64,000 nt of DNA. It comes from Bacillus fonticola (GTDB taxonomy: Bacteria; Bacillota; Bacilli; Bacillales; JC228). The stretch's first letter is position 1; the number at the start of each line of letters is the position of its first letter. A program made the translations under genes and the position numbers. Below are positions 46,719 to 56,719 of this stretch, one piece after another. A model generated the notes under the pieces. It was not told the DNA's origin. It saw nothing but the letters and a program-made list of their open reading frames with translations, and ran no database searches. The stretch is taken from the NCBI RefSeq assembly GCF_012955605.1, contig NZ_CP052135.1:1147501-1211500 (forward strand), read 5' to 3'.

Positions 46719-48047
46719 TTGAGCAAAATCTACGTTCTAGACACAAATGTATTACTACAAGATCCGTATGCGATTCTTTCTTTTGAGGAAAATGAGGTCG
46801 TCATACCTGCAGTAGTGTTAGAAGAAGTGGATTCCAAAAAACGATATATGGACGAAATTGGAAGGAACGCCAGACAAGTTTCGAAGCTCATCGACGGTTT
46901 ACGGAAGGTCGGGAAATTACACGAAAAAATTCCGCTTGAAACGGGTGGAGTATTGCGTATTGAGTTAAATCACCGTTCATTTCAGCAGCTACAAGAAGTA
47001 TTTGTAGAAAAGACGAATGACAACCGAATTTTAGCCGTTGCGAAAAATTTATCTCTGGAAGAAAAGACAAAAGAGAATGGACGACCTGTGATTTTAGTCT
47101 CAAAGGATGCGCTCGTACGCGTGAAGGCAGACGCGCTTGGGTTGGAAGCAGAAGATTTTTTGAGCGATCGTGTAGTAGAGATGGACCATATTTATACGGG
47201 CTTTATTGAGCGAACCGTTTCAGAAGGTGAGTTCCAGGAGTTGTTTCAACACGGAAAACTACCCATAGAAGCTGTAACAAAAGAGCGTGTGTACCCAAAA
47301 CAATTTATGCTACTTAAAGACGAGCTTCGTCCGAGTAGTTCAGCCATTTGTATGGTAGATGATTCTCGCTCTTATTTGAAAAGGCTTGTATTTACACAAG
47401 AATCAGCGTGGGGGATTCGCTCTCGAAACGTCCAGCAAACGATGGCGATGGAGCTTTTACTGCGAGAAGACATTCCACTCGTCACCCTTGTTGGAAAAGC
47501 AGGAACAGGGAAAACGTTGTTGGCGCTCGCATGCGGACTGTATCAAACAGAAGACTTAGCACGATACAATAAGCTTCTCGTCGCGAGACCGATCGTCCCC
47601 GTCGGAAAAGACCTAGGATTTTTGCCGGGGGAGAAAGAGGAAAAACTCCGACCGTGGATGCAACCGATCTACGATAACTTGGAGTTTTTATTTAATACGA
47701 AAAAGCAAAGCGAGCTTGATGATATTTTAGCTGGAATGGGATCGATAGAAGTGGAGGCGTTGACCTACATCCGAGGACGCAGCATACCAGATCAGTTCAT
47801 CATTATCGACGAAGCACAAAACTTAACGAAACACGAAGTCAAAACAATTCTGACCCGCGTAGGCGACCGCAGTAAAATTGTCTTTATGGGCGATCCAGAA
47901 CAAATCGATCATCCGTATCTTGATGAGTACAACAATGGATTGACGTATGTGGTGGAGAAGTTTAAGGAGCAAACGGTTTCGGGGCATGTGCGTTTGGTGA
48001 AAGGGGAGAGATCGGGTTTGGCGCAGTTGGCGGCGGATTTGTTGTAG
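46719..48047 (+). CDS. ylaK: PhoH2-type PIN-ATPase protein YlaK
   Basis: A 442-aa fusion of a PIN nuclease domain (VLDTNVLLQDP at residues 5-15, with further acidic residues) and a PhoH ATPase (VTLVGKAGTGKTLLALA for Walker A, FIIIDEAQNLT for Walker B). PhoH2 proteins couple RNA unwinding to cleavage. The TTG start at 46719 has AGGAGG upstream. Position matches B. subtilis ylaK. Confidence 0.93.
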   Translation: MSKIYVLDTNVLLQDPYAILSFEENEVVIPAVVLEEVDSKKRYMDEIGRNARQVSKLIDGLRKVGKLHEKIPLETGGVLRIELNHRSFQQLQEVFVEKTNDNRILAVAKNLSLEEKTKENGRPVILVSKDALVRVKADALGLEAEDFLSDRVVEMDHIYTGFIERTVSEGEFQELFQHGKLPIEAVTKERVYPKQFMLLKDELRPSSSAICMVDDSRSYLKRLVFTQESAWGIRSRNVQQTMAMELLLREDIPLVTLVGKAGTGKTLLALACGLYQTEDLARYNKLLVARPIVPVGKDLGFLPGEKEEKLRPWMQPIYDNLEFLFNTKKQSELDDILAGMGSIEVEALTYIRGRSIPDQFIIIDEAQNLTKHEVKTILTRVGDRSKIVFMGDPEQIDHPYLDEYNNGLTYVVEKFKEQTVSGHVRLVKGERSGLAQLAADLL

Positions 48048-48060
48048 AACAGGAGAAACG

Positions 48061-48103
48061 AAAAGCCTCGTTTAGTGTGAAATTCCTAAACAAGGCTTTT
48101 TTA
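48061..48103 (+). terminator. Terminator of ylaK
   Basis: AAAAGCCT-CGTTTAG pairs with CTAAAC-AAGGCTTTTTT. Confidence 0.85.
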
Positions 48104-48180
48104 TATTCGGGTAAAGAGTTCTACTACCAGGTTTCCACCTTTACTACTGAGAATGAGGAGTCTACTACCGATTCCTCATC

Positions 48181-48675
48181 CTACTCAAACCGAAACCCAC
48201 GCACATTCCTTATCGGTTCATCCTTATTCGACCCATCCGCAAAGTACAAATGAACCGGTCCGTCCTCGCGTAATGGTTTTCCTTTGTTCGAAAAACCGGC
48301 GATGCTGTTTAAAGCTTTGTCCAGAGGAAGAATGACAGGTTCCGCTACTGTTTCCACGACCACCCGACTGGCGCCATCTGTTGGCTCAGCGTTTTCAAAG
48401 AAAGGCTGCAGGGGCATACCGAATGTTCCTTCTAGAATCTCTTGCTTTTTATATTTCCGCTCTGTTTTCACAGTAGGAGGGGCTATTTTCGACTCCCTAA
48501 TTTCTTTTTCCCATTCCTTTGATAGCACTTTTGCAGAATCAACTTTCTCTTCTGTTCCATGATCCCCAGCTAACCATTTCTCCATATCGACGCGGCGATC
48601 ATCGAAGATCCATACTGATGGGTCTAGGGTAATAGTGTAGTGAACTTCCCCCGTTATTTGTAATATATCGCTCAT
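48181..48675 (-). CDS. Conserved hypothetical protein (164 aa)
   Basis: From the ATG at 48675 (MSDILQITGEVHYTITLDPSVW), preceded by AAAGGAG, the product has 164 aa. The N-terminal part (ITGEVHYTITLDPSVWIFDDRRVDM) looks like a conserved beta-rich motif, followed by a charged linker and a C-terminal domain (HLYFADGSNKDEPIRNVRGFRF). I recall similar proteins in Bacillaceae but not a function. Divergent from glsA. Confidence 0.68.
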   Translation of the reverse strand: MSDILQITGEVHYTITLDPSVWIFDDRRVDMEKWLAGDHGTEEKVDSAKVLSKEWEKEIRESKIAPPTVKTERKYKKQEILEGTFGMPLQPFFENAEPTDGASRVVVETVAEPVILPLDKALNSIAGFSNKGKPLREDGPVHLYFADGSNKDEPIRNVRGFRFE

Positions 48676-48773
48676 AAGTCCGTGGCTCCTTTTTCGCTTT
48701 TTTGTTAGTATAGCACACAGCATGCATAACGTCCTGTCTGCAGGTAGAACGTAATAGAAACGGAGGTGGAGAG

Positions 48774-49700
48774 ATGCGGATTACACACGGAGATCTTGAT
48801 CGCTTTGTCGAACAGGTGCGCCCGTATACTGAGTATGGACAAATCGTAGAATACATTCCGGCTTTAGCAAAGGTGGATCCTTCCCAAGTGTCGATTGCTC
48901 TGCACATGCTGGAGGGAGAGTGTGTGACAGCAGGCGATACGGAGGAAACATTTACGATTCAAAGTATTTCCAAGGTGCTAAGTCTAGCTTATATCTTAAT
49001 GGAGCGTGGGGAGGCGGAGGTGTTCCACCGCGTTGGCATGGAGCCGACGGGTGATCCTTTTAACTCGATTGCGAAGTTGGAAACGAATCGACCGAACAAG
49101 CCTTTAAACCCGATGATTAATGCTGGGGCACTGGCTGTGACTGCTCTAATGCCAGGGGATGGACTGGAGGAGCGCTGGGAGAGATTTCGGAAGTTTTTAT
49201 CTGCTCTCACCGATAAAGATACGTTAACTTTTAACGATGAAGTGCAGCAAAGTGAGCTTGAAACGGCAGATTTAAACAGATCGCTCGCTTATTTTTTACG
49301 CCAGCATCAAGTGATTCAAGGGGATGTGGAAGAGCTACTTCAGTTGTATACGAGACAATGCTCCATAGAAATGAATTGTCAAGAGTTAGCTCGTATCGGG
49401 GCAGTGTTCGCTAGAGACGGAATTTGCCCGACATCAGGAGAATCGATTTTACCTCCTTATATCGTGCGAATTTGCAAAACATTTATGGTCACGTGCGGGA
49501 TGTACAATGCATCAGGAGAATTTGCGATCAAAGTAGGTATTCCCGCAAAGACTGGTGTTTCCGGCGGAATTTTAGGTATCGTTCCTGGCGTGTGTGGGAT
49601 TGGAGTGTACTCACCGGCACTTGACGAGAAAGGAAATAGCTTAGCTGGGTGGAAATTAATGGAACTCATTAGTCGAACATATGATTTTAGTATGTTCTAG
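48774..49700 (+). CDS. glsA: Glutaminase GlsA (YlaM type)
   Basis: A serine-dependent glutaminase of 308 aa that converts glutamine to glutamate and ammonia. The beta-lactamase-like SxxK motif is [11 protein letters not shown], and [18 protein letters not shown] and [11 protein letters not shown] are family landmarks. In B. subtilis ylaM precedes ylaN, as here. Start supported by CGGAGGTGGAG. Confidence 0.94.
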   Translation: MRITHGDLDRFVEQVRPYTEYGQIVEYIPALAKVDPSQVSIALHMLEGECVTAGDTEETFTIQSISKVLSLAYILMERGEAEVFHRVGMEPTGDPFNSIAKLETNRPNKPLNPMINAGALAVTALMPGDGLEERWERFRKFLSALTDKDTLTFNDEVQQSELETADLNRSLAYFLRQHQVIQGDVEELLQLYTRQCSIEMNCQELARIGAVFARDGICPTSGESILPPYIVRICKTFMVTCGMYNASGEFAIKVGIPAKTGVSGGILGIVPGVCGIGVYSPALDEKGNSLAGWKLMELISRTYDFSMF

Positions 49701-49806
49701 TGTCACAATTCGTCCGTATTCGTCGACGTTTGATTGTTGCAATTTTTCGGTGTTGAAGGTAGAATTTATACTAGGAACGTCACGGAAATGTTGCGGGGGG
49801 ATCGAC

Positions 49807-50091
49807 GTGCCACAAGAGGTTACAACTACTAATCATCGTGAAGAGGCTTTAGAGCTTTTAAAAAAAGATGCAGACAAGATCTTTCAGCTCATTAAAGTGC
49901 AGATGGACAATTTAACGATGCCACAATGTCCGCTTTATGAAGAAGTGCTCGACACACAAATGTTCGGATTATCCCGTGAAATTGATTTCGCGGTTCGCCT
50001 AAGTCTCGTGACCGAAAAAGACGGAAAAGCATTGCTTGATGCTCTTGAGCAAGAATTATCCGCACTTCACGAAGCCAGTCAAAAAAGATAG
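49807..50091 (+). CDS. ylaN: YlaN, Fur-interacting iron-homeostasis protein
   Basis: The GTG at 49807 with GGGGGG upstream gives 94 aa ([25 protein letters not shown]...), the size of B. subtilis YlaN (93). The helical protein is conserved in Bacilli. Recent work links YlaN to relief of Fur repression under iron limitation. A frame extending upstream into glsA has no support. A terminator follows. Confidence 0.92.
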   Translation: MPQEVTTTNHREEALELLKKDADKIFQLIKVQMDNLTMPQCPLYEEVLDTQMFGLSREIDFAVRLSLVTEKDGKALLDALEQELSALHEASQKR

Positions 50092-50098
50092 CACAATG

Positions 50099-50135
50099 AA
50101 ACTCAAACAGTTCCACAAACCGTTTGAGTTTTTTG
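50099..50135 (+). terminator. Terminator of ylaN
   Basis: AAACTCAAACAG pairs with CGTTTGAGTTTTTTG. Confidence 0.88.
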
Positions 50136-50255
50136 TTTTTAGATGGATTGAGCACTTAGTCAGTAGTGATAAGTGTGCGCATGCTTTTTTCGTACCATGA
50201 AGGAATGTGTTGGTGTTTTGTAGAATACGAGAGAGAGGATCCACGCGATGTGGTT

Positions 50256-50375
50256 CAGAAAGGCGTTCGCTCGTAGGACGTGAGTGGCTCGGTGTTGCGG
50301 CATGGACGCCGCGAAGTTAGCCGAGGTTCCTGACTAGGACGTTGCGAAATTAGCCTTTCGTCCATCCTCAAAAAA
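50256..50375 (+). repeat. Structured GGA-hairpin element, copy 2 (ftsW leader)
   Basis: A GC-rich segment is closed by GAAAGGC (50258-50264) and GCCTTTC (50353-50359). Inside are GCGGC-ATGGAC-GCCGC (50297-50312), a wobble-paired CTCGT-AGGAC-GTGAG (50270-50284) and a third AGGACG at about 50335. Loops therefore present ATGGA or AGGA on the strand sense to ftsW. The reverse complement aligns with copy 1 at 12950-13095. It ends just before the ftsW ribosome binding site. Confidence 0.6.
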
Positions 50376-50388
50376 GGTAGAGGTGTCC

Positions 50389-51603
50389 ATGGTAAAGCGC
50401 ATCTTAAAATCATACGATTATTCATTGATTGTCGTGTATGCGGTGTTAAGTATATTTGGTTTGGTGATGGTGTATTCGGCTAGTATGGTCGCCCCTGCGC
50501 AAAGATGGGGCGTGCCGAGCGATTATTTTTTTCTGAAACATATGCAAAACCTTGCGCTAGCGTATGGTGCATTTTTATTGTTTGCTCTTCTGCCGTATAA
50601 AATGTACAAATCTAACAAAATATTAATGACGATTGTGTTCGGCTCTGTCATTGTGCTTGGGCTACTCACCGTTTTAGGTACAGCCTTTGGTGGGGCACAA
50701 AGCTGGTTTGACATCGGTATCAGAAGTATTCAGCCTTCAGAACTAGTGAAACTGGTCGTCATCGTGTATTTGGCGGCGATCTATGCGAAAAAACAAGCGT
50801 ACATAAACGAATTAAATCGAGGGGTTGTTCCTCCTCTGATTTACTTAGTGATCATTACGTTTTTAATTGCTTTACAACCGGATTTGGGGACGGCTTCCAT
50901 TGTGTTTGCCGTAGGGATTTCGTTACTTATTTGTTCTGGGACAAGCATGAAAACCTTAGTGAAGCTTGTCAGTATTCTGATGATTCTCGCCGCATTATTA
51001 AGTCCAGTCTTTTTGTTGAAGCCAGATTTAATTAAAGATTATCAATCCGAGCGAATTGCTGGTTACTTAAATCCGTTTGAAGAAGAGGATGGGGGACGCC
51101 AAGTTCGGAATGCCTACATTGCCATTGGGTTAGGCGGCATAACAGGAGTAGGTTTAGGGAAAGGGATCCAGAAAAATGGTTATATACCTGAAGCCCACAC
51201 CGATTTCATCATGGCGGTCATTGCTGAGGAACTTGGTCTTATCGGTGTTTTGTTTACGTTGAGTGCAATCGGATATTTAGTGTTTCGCGGTATTATTCTT
51301 TCGATACGATGTAAAGACGCCTTTGGGAAGCTTTTGGCGATTGGAATTTCGAGCCTTATTGCCATTCAAACCGTTATAAACTTAGGGGGACTCACGGGAT
51401 TAATTCCGGTGACGGGTGTACCGCTTCCGTTTATAAGTTACGGAGGTAGTGCTCTTTTAGTACTGTCTATTGGTTTAGGTATTTTAGTGAATATTTCAAT
51501 GTTTACCAACTACTCGCAAAACTATAATGAGAAGAAGGACGAGCCACTCCCGAAAGAAGGATCTACACGCACTTCGAAATTCAAAGTGTACTCTGCGAAC
51601 TAA
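50389..51603 (+). CDS. ftsW: Peptidoglycan polymerase FtsW
   Basis: A SEDS-family glycosyltransferase of 404 aa with about ten membrane helices. Conserved parts are VMVYSAS near the N-terminus, IQPSELVKL, LQPDLGTA, EAHTDFIMAVIAEELG and GVPLPFISYGGSALL. It polymerises septal glycan with its cognate class B PBP. The ATG at 50389 is preceded by AGAGGTG. It lies between ylaN and pycA, as B. subtilis ylaO (ftsW) does. Confidence 0.94.
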   Translation: MVKRILKSYDYSLIVVYAVLSIFGLVMVYSASMVAPAQRWGVPSDYFFLKHMQNLALAYGAFLLFALLPYKMYKSNKILMTIVFGSVIVLGLLTVLGTAFGGAQSWFDIGIRSIQPSELVKLVVIVYLAAIYAKKQAYINELNRGVVPPLIYLVIITFLIALQPDLGTASIVFAVGISLLICSGTSMKTLVKLVSILMILAALLSPVFLLKPDLIKDYQSERIAGYLNPFEEEDGGRQVRNAYIAIGLGGITGVGLGKGIQKNGYIPEAHTDFIMAVIAEELGLIGVLFTLSAIGYLVFRGIILSIRCKDAFGKLLAIGISSLIAIQTVINLGGLTGLIPVTGVPLPFISYGGSALLVLSIGLGILVNISMFTNYSQNYNEKKDEPLPKEGSTRTSKFKVYSAN

Positions 51604-51651
51604 AAACGTGAATGGATGTCTGCTTTATTCTAAAAATTAGAGGTGGTTTCT

Positions 51652-54600
51652 TTGACAAAATCTATTGAAAAAGTACTAGTGGCAAACCGTGGAGAGATTG
51701 CAATTCGGATTTTTCGCGCGTGTACCGAGTTAAATATTCGTACAGTTGCCATTTATTCAAAAGAAGATTCAGGTGCTTATCATCGCTACAAGGCTGATGA
51801 AGCGTACCTCGTTGGAAAAGGCAAGAAGCCGATTGATGCTTATTTAGATATAGAAGATATTTTACGCATTGCAAAAGAAAGTGATGTCGATGCGATTCAT
51901 CCAGGTTACGGATTTCTCTCGGAAAATGTGGAGTTTGCTAGACGCTGTCGCGAAGAAGGGATTGTATTTATCGGACCAGACGAACACCACTTAGACACTT
52001 TTGGAGACAAAGTGAAAGCACGCCAAGCGGCAATTGCAGCGAACGTGCGCGTTATTCCTGGTAGTGACGGTCCTGCCCACGATGCAGAGACTGTGTTGGA
52101 GTTTGGACGGAATCATGGTTTTCCGATCATTATTAAAGCTGCTCTCGGTGGTGGCGGTCGTGGTATGCGAATTGTGGAAAGAGAAGAAGATGTGAAATCT
52201 GCGTTTGACCGAGCACGCTCAGAAGCGAAAGCGTCGTTTGGTAATGATGAAGTGTACGTTGAGAAGTTCGTTCAGAAGCCAAAACATATCGAGGTACAAA
52301 TTTTGGCAGATGCTCACGGACAAGTTTTTCATTTATATGAGCGCGATTGTTCGGTTCAACGACGCCATCAAAAAGTGGTAGAGATTGCACCGTCTGTCAG
52401 TCTTGATGATCGTTTGCGAGCGGAGATTTGCGAACAAGCTGTTGCGCTCATGAATTCAATAGGTTATGTGAATGCAGGTACCGTCGAATTTTTAGTAGCT
52501 GGCGACGAGTTTTATTTCATTGAAGTGAATCCGCGCATTCAAGTTGAGCATACGATCACCGAGATGGTGACGGGTGTTGATCTTGTGCAGGCACAGCTTT
52601 ATGTAGCGATGGGACACCATTTAGGAGATCCTGAAATCGGTCTTGCAGATCAAGAAAAAGTACAATTGAACGGCTATGCGATTCAGTCTCGAGTCACAAC
52701 AGAAGATCCAGCGAATGATTTTATGCCAGACACAGGAAAAATTATGGCGTACCGTTCCAGTGGTGGATTTGGGGTACGTTTGGATGCTGGAAACGGATTC
52801 CAAGGTGCTGTGATTACGCCTTATTACGATTCACTTCTCGTGAAAGTATCGACGTGGGCGCTTACATTCGACCAAGCGAGAGCGAAGATGATTCGTAATT
52901 TGCAAGAGTTTCGGATTCGGGGCATTAAAACGAACATCGCCTTTTTGGAAAACGTGATGAAGCACGAGGCGTTCCGAAATGGCTCTTACAACACGTCCTT
53001 TATTGACACAACACCTGAGCTATTCTTGTTCCCGAAGCGAAAAGACCGTGGGACGAAGATGCTTACCTACATAAGTGATATTACTGTCAATGGATTTCCA
53101 GGCATTACGGTCGATAAGAAACCGGTATTTTCACCAACGCGGATTCCGCAAAAAAGAATCGGTGTTGCGCCTCCGAACGGTACGAAACAGTTACTCGATG
53201 AAAAAGGACCTGAGGCTGTCGCTGAATGGGTTCGCGCGCAAAAACAAGTGCTGCTAACAGATACGACGTTCCGGGACGCACACCAATCTTTGCACGCTAC
53301 ACGCTTCCGTACGTATGACCTGCAACGTGTAGCAGAAGCTAGTGCGCATCACCTTTCACACATGTTTTCGTTGGAGATGTGGGGGGGAGCTACCTTTGAT
53401 GTAGCGTACCGATTTTTGAAAGAAGACCCTTGGCATCGATTGTTGACATTGCGAGAAAAGGTACCTAATGTGCTGTTCCAAATGTTGCTCCGCGCTTCCA
53501 ATGCGGTTGGTTATAAAAACTATCCGGACAATCTTATTCGCGAGTTTGTAGAAAAATCCTCCTACGCTGGGGTGGATGTGTTCAGAATTTTCGACAGTTT
53601 GAACTGGGTAAAGGGAATGGAAGTGGCGATTGATGCAGTGCGACAGCAAGGAAAGCTCGCTGAAGCAGCCATTTGCTATACAGGAGACATACTAGATCCA
53701 ACTCGTACGAAATATAATACGAAGTACTACACGCAGCTTGCTAAAGAGCTCGAGTTGCAAGGTGCACACATTTTGGCCATAAAAGACATGGCCGGATTGT
53801 TGAAACCAGAGGCAGCGTATCGCCTCATCTCTTCATTAAAAGAATCAGTCACGATTCCGATTCACTTGCACACACACGACACGAGTGGAAACGGGATCGC
53901 CATGTATATGAAAGCCATCGACGCTGGAGTGGACATTGTGGATACCGCAATTAGTACGATGGCCGGTATGACGTCTCAACCGAGTATGGAATCTCTTCTT
54001 TATGCTCTTCGGGATGACCAGAGACCGAATGTATCTTTAGATGGAGCGAAGGAATTGAGTCATTACTGGGAAGATACGCGCAAAGTTTATGCGCCTTTTG
54101 AAAGTGGTATGATGAGCCCACATCCAGAAATTTATGAGCACGAAATGCCAGGAGGACAATATAGCAACCTCCAGCAACAAGCGAAAGCAGTAGGCCTTGA
54201 AACACGTTGGGATGAAGTGAAAGACATGTACCGGCGCGTGAACCACCTTTTCGGAGACATCGTGAAGGTGACCCCATCTTCAAAAGTAGTCGGAGATATG
54301 GCGTTATTTATGATACAAAATGATCTTGACGAAGCGGCTGTGCTCGAACGGGGAGCCACAATTGATTTTCCAGACTCTGTCATAGAGATGTTCAAAGGAG
54401 AACTCGGTCAGCCAGTTGGTGGATTCCCTCAAGATGTACAAAAAGCCATCTTGAAAGGGAAGGAACCGATCACAGTTCGACCTGGAGAATTGATGGGAGA
54501 CATCGATTTTGAACAGGTACGCAACGAACTGTACGACTTGTTAAAACGCCCGGTTACGAACCATGAAGTCATTAGCTACTGCTTGTATCCGAAAGTGTTC

Positions 54601-55092
54601 CAAGAGTATATGACAACTGTGGAACGTTACGGCGATGTCTCAGTTCTCGATACCGCTACATTCTTGTATGGCATGCGCCTCGGAGAAGAAGTGGAAGTAG
54701 AAATTGAAACAGGGAAAACGTTAATTGTAAAATTGCTCTCCATCGGACAAGTACAAGCTGACGGAACTCGAGTGATGTACTTTGAACTAAACGGACAGCC
54801 GCGTGAAGTCGTGATCCGTGATGAACACGCCCAAACATCTGTAACCGGAAAAGTAAAAGCGGATTCTGGAAACGAATCACATATCAGTGCCACAATGCCA
54901 GGAACCGTCATCGAAGCGCTTGTGAAAGAAGGAGAAGCCGTACAACAAGGGGACTACCTACTTATTACAGAAGCGATGAAGATGGAAACTACCGTACAAG
55001 CACCATTCTCTGGAATTGTTGAGAAGGTTCACGTGGTCGCTGGTGATGCCATTGGGCCCGGTGATCTTTTGATTGAGGTGAAGAGGAAGTAA
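51652..55092 (+). CDS. pycA: Pyruvate carboxylase
   Basis: A 1146-aa multidomain enzyme, the same length I derive for B. subtilis PycA. The biotin carboxylase domain (about 1-455) has GGGGRGMRIV and the metal/bicarbonate region EVNPRIQVEHT. The carboxyltransferase domain (about 530-800) has LLTDTTFRDAHQSL, the lysine in IKDMAGLL and HLHTHDT. A central allosteric linker and the biotinyl domain with EAMKMET near the end follow. It makes oxaloacetate from pyruvate. The TTG at 51652 is preceded by GAGGTGG. B. subtilis PycA is controlled by DarB. Confidence 0.96.
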   Translation: MTKSIEKVLVANRGEIAIRIFRACTELNIRTVAIYSKEDSGAYHRYKADEAYLVGKGKKPIDAYLDIEDILRIAKESDVDAIHPGYGFLSENVEFARRCREEGIVFIGPDEHHLDTFGDKVKARQAAIAANVRVIPGSDGPAHDAETVLEFGRNHGFPIIIKAALGGGGRGMRIVEREEDVKSAFDRARSEAKASFGNDEVYVEKFVQKPKHIEVQILADAHGQVFHLYERDCSVQRRHQKVVEIAPSVSLDDRLRAEICEQAVALMNSIGYVNAGTVEFLVAGDEFYFIEVNPRIQVEHTITEMVTGVDLVQAQLYVAMGHHLGDPEIGLADQEKVQLNGYAIQSRVTTEDPANDFMPDTGKIMAYRSSGGFGVRLDAGNGFQGAVITPYYDSLLVKVSTWALTFDQARAKMIRNLQEFRIRGIKTNIAFLENVMKHEAFRNGSYNTSFIDTTPELFLFPKRKDRGTKMLTYISDITVNGFPGITVDKKPVFSPTRIPQKRIGVAPPNGTKQLLDEKGPEAVAEWVRAQKQVLLTDTTFRDAHQSLHATRFRTYDLQRVAEASAHHLSHMFSLEMWGGATFDVAYRFLKEDPWHRLLTLREKVPNVLFQMLLRASNAVGYKNYPDNLIREFVEKSSYAGVDVFRIFDSLNWVKGMEVAIDAVRQQGKLAEAAICYTGDILDPTRTKYNTKYYTQLAKELELQGAHILAIKDMAGLLKPEAAYRLISSLKESVTIPIHLHTHDTSGNGIAMYMKAIDAGVDIVDTAISTMAGMTSQPSMESLLYALRDDQRPNVSLDGAKELSHYWEDTRKVYAPFESGMMSPHPEIYEHEMPGGQYSNLQQQAKAVGLETRWDEVKDMYRRVNHLFGDIVKVTPSSKVVGDMALFMIQNDLDEAAVLERGATIDFPDSVIEMFKGELGQPVGGFPQDVQKAILKGKEPITVRPGELMGDIDFEQVRNELYDLLKRPVTNHEVISYCLYPKVFQEYMTTVERYGDVSVLDTATFLYGMRLGEEVEVEIETGKTLIVKLLSIGQVQADGTRVMYFELNGQPREVVIRDEHAQTSVTGKVKADSGNESHISATMPGTVIEALVKEGEAVQQGDYLLITEAMKMETTVQAPFSGIVEKVHVVAGDAIGPGDLLIEVKRK

Positions 55093-55103
55093 CGAGTAAA
55101 AAC

Positions 55104-55145
55104 GAAAAAACGCAAGCCTCTGAGATGGGGGCTTGCGTTTTTTCG
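55104..55145. terminator. Terminator of pycA
   Basis: CGAAAAAACGCAAGCC pairs with GGCTTGCGTTTTTTCG; the symmetry also suits the end of ctaA. Confidence 0.9.
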
Positions 55146-55259
55146 TGCAAAGGATCGAATCGAGAAGCGAAAACAGTGTGCAGTTTAGCCGCGCATCACG
55201 TAGAAGTACACAGTGAAATCGGTCTAAAATTGACAAAAGGCGCTAGTCCCAAGGGTTTA

Positions 55260-56219
55260 CTAATTCGTTGTTGCGGTTGAAGTATGGTCGGCTTCTTTTC
55301 GCTGGCGTCTCTCATATGCCCGTTGTCTATCTATTAACAGGATAAAGTAACTTAGAAGACCGAATAGACACGAAATGATGAGTGCATGGGCAAGAGCCAT
55401 CGGTAAACTTAAACGGGTTAAAATGACAAGAGCTCCTGCTGTCACTTGAAGCGTGACAAGAACAAATGCAGCGATAGCACCGTACAAAAGTGTTTTTTCT
55501 GCCCGATAGTGCTTCCAGACGATAAATAAAATGTAACCTAGCCAGACGAAAACAAGTCCAGCAGCAGCGCGGTGTCCCATTTGCACCCACTCGTAAAAGT
55601 TTGTGGGAAAAAACCGACCAGCGGTGTTCGAACAGCCTGGCCAATCAGGACAAACAAGTGAGGCGTTTGCTTGGCGAACAAGTGCGCCTGTGTACACAAC
55701 CGCATACACATATAGTATGATGCCGATGAAGTGGAAACGTAACCTTCGATCAAATAATACCGGTTTTCTCTCCGCTTGTCCTCCTTCAAAAATAACAAAA
55801 GTCAAAAGCAAAATAGAGGCAAATGAAATGAGAGAAATCCCGAAGTGCAAAGCAAGAACAAATTCTGACTGTGACCAGATGACGGCTGCTGCACCGAGCA
55901 ATGCTTGGAAAATCAAGAAAAATGACGAGATGACAGCGAGCGGTTTAATTTCTCGTATATGACCTAAAGTGCGCCATGACCAAATCACTAAAGCTAATAA
56001 GAGAAAACCTACACCACCAGAGACGAGACGATGAGCTAACTCAATCACGAGTTCAGGTGTAATGTCTGACGGAATGAGTTCTCCGTTACATAGCGGCCAA
56101 GAACTTCCACACCCGTCACCAGAATCGGTCTTCGTCACGAGGGCACCGCCGAGTAGAACAAATAGCATCCCGAGCGTTGTAATAACAGCTAGTATCTTCA
56201 ATCCTTTATGTTTTTTCAA
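55260..56219 (-). CDS. ctaA: Heme A synthase CtaA
   Basis: A 319-aa, eight-helix membrane enzyme that oxidises heme O to heme A. The heme-ligand histidines lie in ELAHRLVSGG, ALHFGISL, QMGHRAAAGL and ALAHALIIS. The first extracytoplasmic loop has the conserved Cys pair (GDGCGSSWPLCNG), and a second pair lies at SLVCPDWPGCS. It is divergent from ctaB, as in B. subtilis. Confidence 0.94.
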   Translation of the reverse strand: MKKHKGLKILAVITTLGMLFVLLGGALVTKTDSGDGCGSSWPLCNGELIPSDITPELVIELAHRLVSGGVGFLLLALVIWSWRTLGHIREIKPLAVISSFFLIFQALLGAAAVIWSQSEFVLALHFGISLISFASILLLTFVIFEGGQAERKPVLFDRRLRFHFIGIILYVYAVVYTGALVRQANASLVCPDWPGCSNTAGRFFPTNFYEWVQMGHRAAAGLVFVWLGYILFIVWKHYRAEKTLLYGAIAAFVLVTLQVTAGALVILTRLSLPMALAHALIISCLFGLLSYFILLIDRQRAYERRQRKEADHTSTATTN

Positions 56220-56719
56220 TGTTGTGTGTCACCCTTTTTATAAAAACATTTTATTTCAAAACAAATAACTGTATCACAATCCCATATCAGTATAAAGTAA
56301 GGACAAGAGAAAACAAGTAATTTGTCGTCTACAAAGAATCGATCACCTTGTAGTATGTGCAACTGTATACGACTTTAAAGGAATTGAGTAAGTCACCCGT
56401 GATGGCTCGTACCTATTATGTAGGATGAGTAGGGGAAATGGGAGGGGTTTTCTAAGGTGACACAAATTCTCCATATCTCCTCGGGGAATTTGTCACAAAA
56501 AAGAAACATAGTGTGTTTAAATTGTGATTGATTATAAAGAAATGATGTGGAATGTAAATGTGTCGAAACTTTGAAAATCCTTTGTTTTTTTCTCAAACCA
56601 TAGCTTAAAAGGATAAAATTGTTTATAGTAAAGGAAGGCATGTTTACGTGCGCATGTCCTACTCACATACGTGTGGGTATAAAGTAGACACTCGTCTACT
56701 GTTCGAAAGGGGGAAGAAA
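56220..56719. promoter_or_regulatory. ctaA/ctaB divergent control region
   Basis: The 500-base region separates divergent ctaA and ctaB. It has an imperfect dyad at 56457-56496 (GTGACACAAATTCTCC against GGGGAATTTGTCAC). AT-rich stretches at about 56510-56640 could hold the ctaB promoter, and the ctaA leader lies nearest 56220. In B. subtilis this interval is controlled by ResD and CcpA; I could not recognise their boxes with confidence. Confidence 0.5.
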
